This document shows positions 13,218 to 14,149 of a DNA stretch of 14,149 bases, in pieces. The notes under the pieces were generated by a model. That model was given only the letters and a program-made list of their open reading frames with translations, was not told the DNA's origin and did not search any database. Source of the DNA: Comamonadaceae bacterium (lineage in GTDB: Bacteria > Pseudomonadota > Gammaproteobacteria > Burkholderiales > Burkholderiaceae_C); NCBI GenBank assembly GCA_947461325.1, contig CANHLD010000031.1:1-14149 (forward strand), written 5' to 3'. The number at the start of each line of letters is the position of its first letter. The first letter of the stretch is position 1. Position numbers and translations under genes: made by a program.

Positions 13218-14149
13218 TTACTCAACAGCCTTGACCATATCCTCGACCACTTTTTTGGCGTCACCAAACACCATCATGGTTTTGTCCATGTAGAACAACT
13301 CGTTGTCCAGTCCAGCATAGCCCGCAGCCATGGAGCGTTTGTTGACGATGACTGTTTTGGCTTTGTAGGCTTCCAAAATCGGCATGCCGTAAATCGGGCT
13401 GCCTTTGATCATCGCCGCCGGATTGACCACGTCATTGGCGCCCAAAATGATGGCCACATCGACTTGACCAAATTCGCCGTTGATGTCTTCCATCTCGAAT
13501 ACCTGGTCATAAGGCACCTCTGCCTCGGCCAGTAACACATTCATGTGGCCGGGCATGCGGCCGGCCACCGGGTGGATGGCGTATTTCACCGTGATGCCTT
13601 TGTGCGTCAGTTTTTCGGCCAACTCTTTCACCGCGTGCTGCGCACGGGCGACAGCCAAACCGTAACCGGGCACGATGACCACGGTTTCGGCGTTGCCCAA
13701 AATGAAGGCCGCGTCATCCGCGCTGCCGCTCTTCACCGGACGCTGCTCGGTACTACCGGCAGCAGCCGTGCCTGCCTCGCCGCCGAAGCCGCCCAAAATC
13801 ACGTTGAAGAACGAACGGTTCATCGCCTTGCACATGATGTACGAGAGGATGGCGCCGGACGATCCGACCAGCGAACCGGCAATGATCAGCATGCTGTTGT
13901 TCAGCGAAAAACCGATACCGGCTGCCGCCCAGCCCGAATAGCTGTTGAGCATGGACACCACCACCGGCATGTCGGCACCACCAATCGGGATGATGATGAG
14001 CACGCCCAGCACAAACGAGAGCGCCAGCATGATGAGGAAAGCGTCCCAGTTGCCAGTGAACATGAAGAACACGCCCAGGCCCAAAGTAGCCACGCCTATC
14101 GCTAGGTTCAGCATGTGCTGACCAGAAAACACCACTGGCGCACCCTGGA
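13218..14149 (-). CDS. pntB: NAD(P) transhydrogenase subunit beta, C-terminal part
   Basis: PntB is the membrane and NADP(H)-binding subunit of the proton-translocating transhydrogenase, which makes NADPH from NADH using the proton gradient. The gene enters through the right edge: the frame is open to the last base (QGAPVVFSGQHMLNLAIG), so the N-terminus is missing and the GTG at 14135 is not a real start. About 310 residues remain. First come membrane helices of domain II (for example FLIMLALSFVLGVLIIIPIGG and NNSMLIIAGSLVGSSGAIL). A Gly/Ala/Ser hinge follows (GGEAGTAAAGSTEQRPVKSG). Last is domain III with IVPGYGLAVARAQHAVKELAEKL, YAIHPVAGRMPGHMNVLLAEA, MEDINGEFGQVDVAIILGANDVVNPAA and KRSMAAGYAGLDNELFY, the NADP-binding signature set. 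It stops with TAA at 13218. pntA would lie further right. Confidence 0.96.
   Translation of the reverse strand, partial: QGAPVVFSGQHMLNLAIGVATLGLGVFFMFTGNWDAFLIMLALSFVLGVLIIIPIGGADMPVVVSMLNSYSGWAAAGIGFSLNNSMLIIAGSLVGSSGAILSYIMCKAMNRSFFNVILGGFGGEAGTAAAGSTEQRPVKSGSADDAAFILGNAETVVIVPGYGLAVARAQHAVKELAEKLTHKGITVKYAIHPVAGRMPGHMNVLLAEAEVPYDQVFEMEDINGEFGQVDVAIILGANDVVNPAAMIKGSPIYGMPILEAYKAKTVIVNKRSMAAGYAGLDNELFYMDKTMMVFGDAKKVVEDMVKAVE

Noticed and set aside
14133..14135. GTG at 14135 as the start of a 305-residue protein
   Set aside because: The frame stays open to the window edge with typical PntB residues upstream, so the gene simply continues beyond the window.
1..14149. CRISPR arrays, tRNA or rRNA genes, IS elements or prophage genes
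   Set aside because: I found no regularly spaced repeats, cloverleaf-like genes, transposase or phage proteins; the window is dense with core genes.

Overview
The window looks like core chromosome of a betaproteobacterium of the order Burkholderiales, most likely Comamonadaceae-like. This rests on gene order (the bamE-dapB-exbB-exbD-leuS-lptE-holA-proA run facing away from fur, with hprK-ptsN-hpf next to it), on protein character (LeuRS, Fur, HprK and PtsN of betaproteobacterial type) and on a moderate GC content judged by eye. I see no phage, IS, integron, CRISPR, tRNA or rRNA signal. Coding density is very high and no gene-free stretch exceeds about 205 bases.

Left part (1-7425, all minus strand): a probable eight-gene operon read right to left as bamE, dapB, exbB, exbD, leuS, lptE, holA and the first third of proA. 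Its junctions are tight (ATGA and TGATG overlaps, gaps of about 10 bases). It mixes outer-membrane assembly (BamE, LptE), a proton-driven ExbBD motor, lysine and proline biosynthesis (DapB, ProA), leucyl-tRNA charging (LeuS) and the replicative clamp loader (HolA). fur faces bamE across a roughly 100-base shared control region.

Middle part (7525-9860): fur (plus) ends exactly where hprK (minus) ends, the two stop codons forming the palindrome TGATCA. hprK and ptsN (minus) encode the regulatory PTS pieces, HPr kinase/phosphorylase and EIIA-Ntr. hpf (ribosome hibernation) lies upstream of them, behind a strong intrinsic terminator. In many betaproteobacteria rpoN precedes hpf; here an MFS exporter gene occupies that place.

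Right part (10015-14149): the MFS transporter gene (minus) is divergent from corA (plus, Mg2+/Co2+ channel). corA has an unusual leader with an 11-base-pair stem, a possible 11-codon upstream ORF and a C-rich, G-poor tract before the start. corA converges with mtnN (MTA/SAH nucleosidase, minus, 4-base gap), which follows the 3' part of pntB (transhydrogenase beta subunit, cut by the window end).

Most of the window is ordinary housekeeping DNA. The points most worth a second look are the corA leader (possible cis-acting magnesium-type control), a Ser/Ala/Thr-rich insertion in LeuRS, and the absence of rpoN beside hpf. None amounts to a demonstrated new system.
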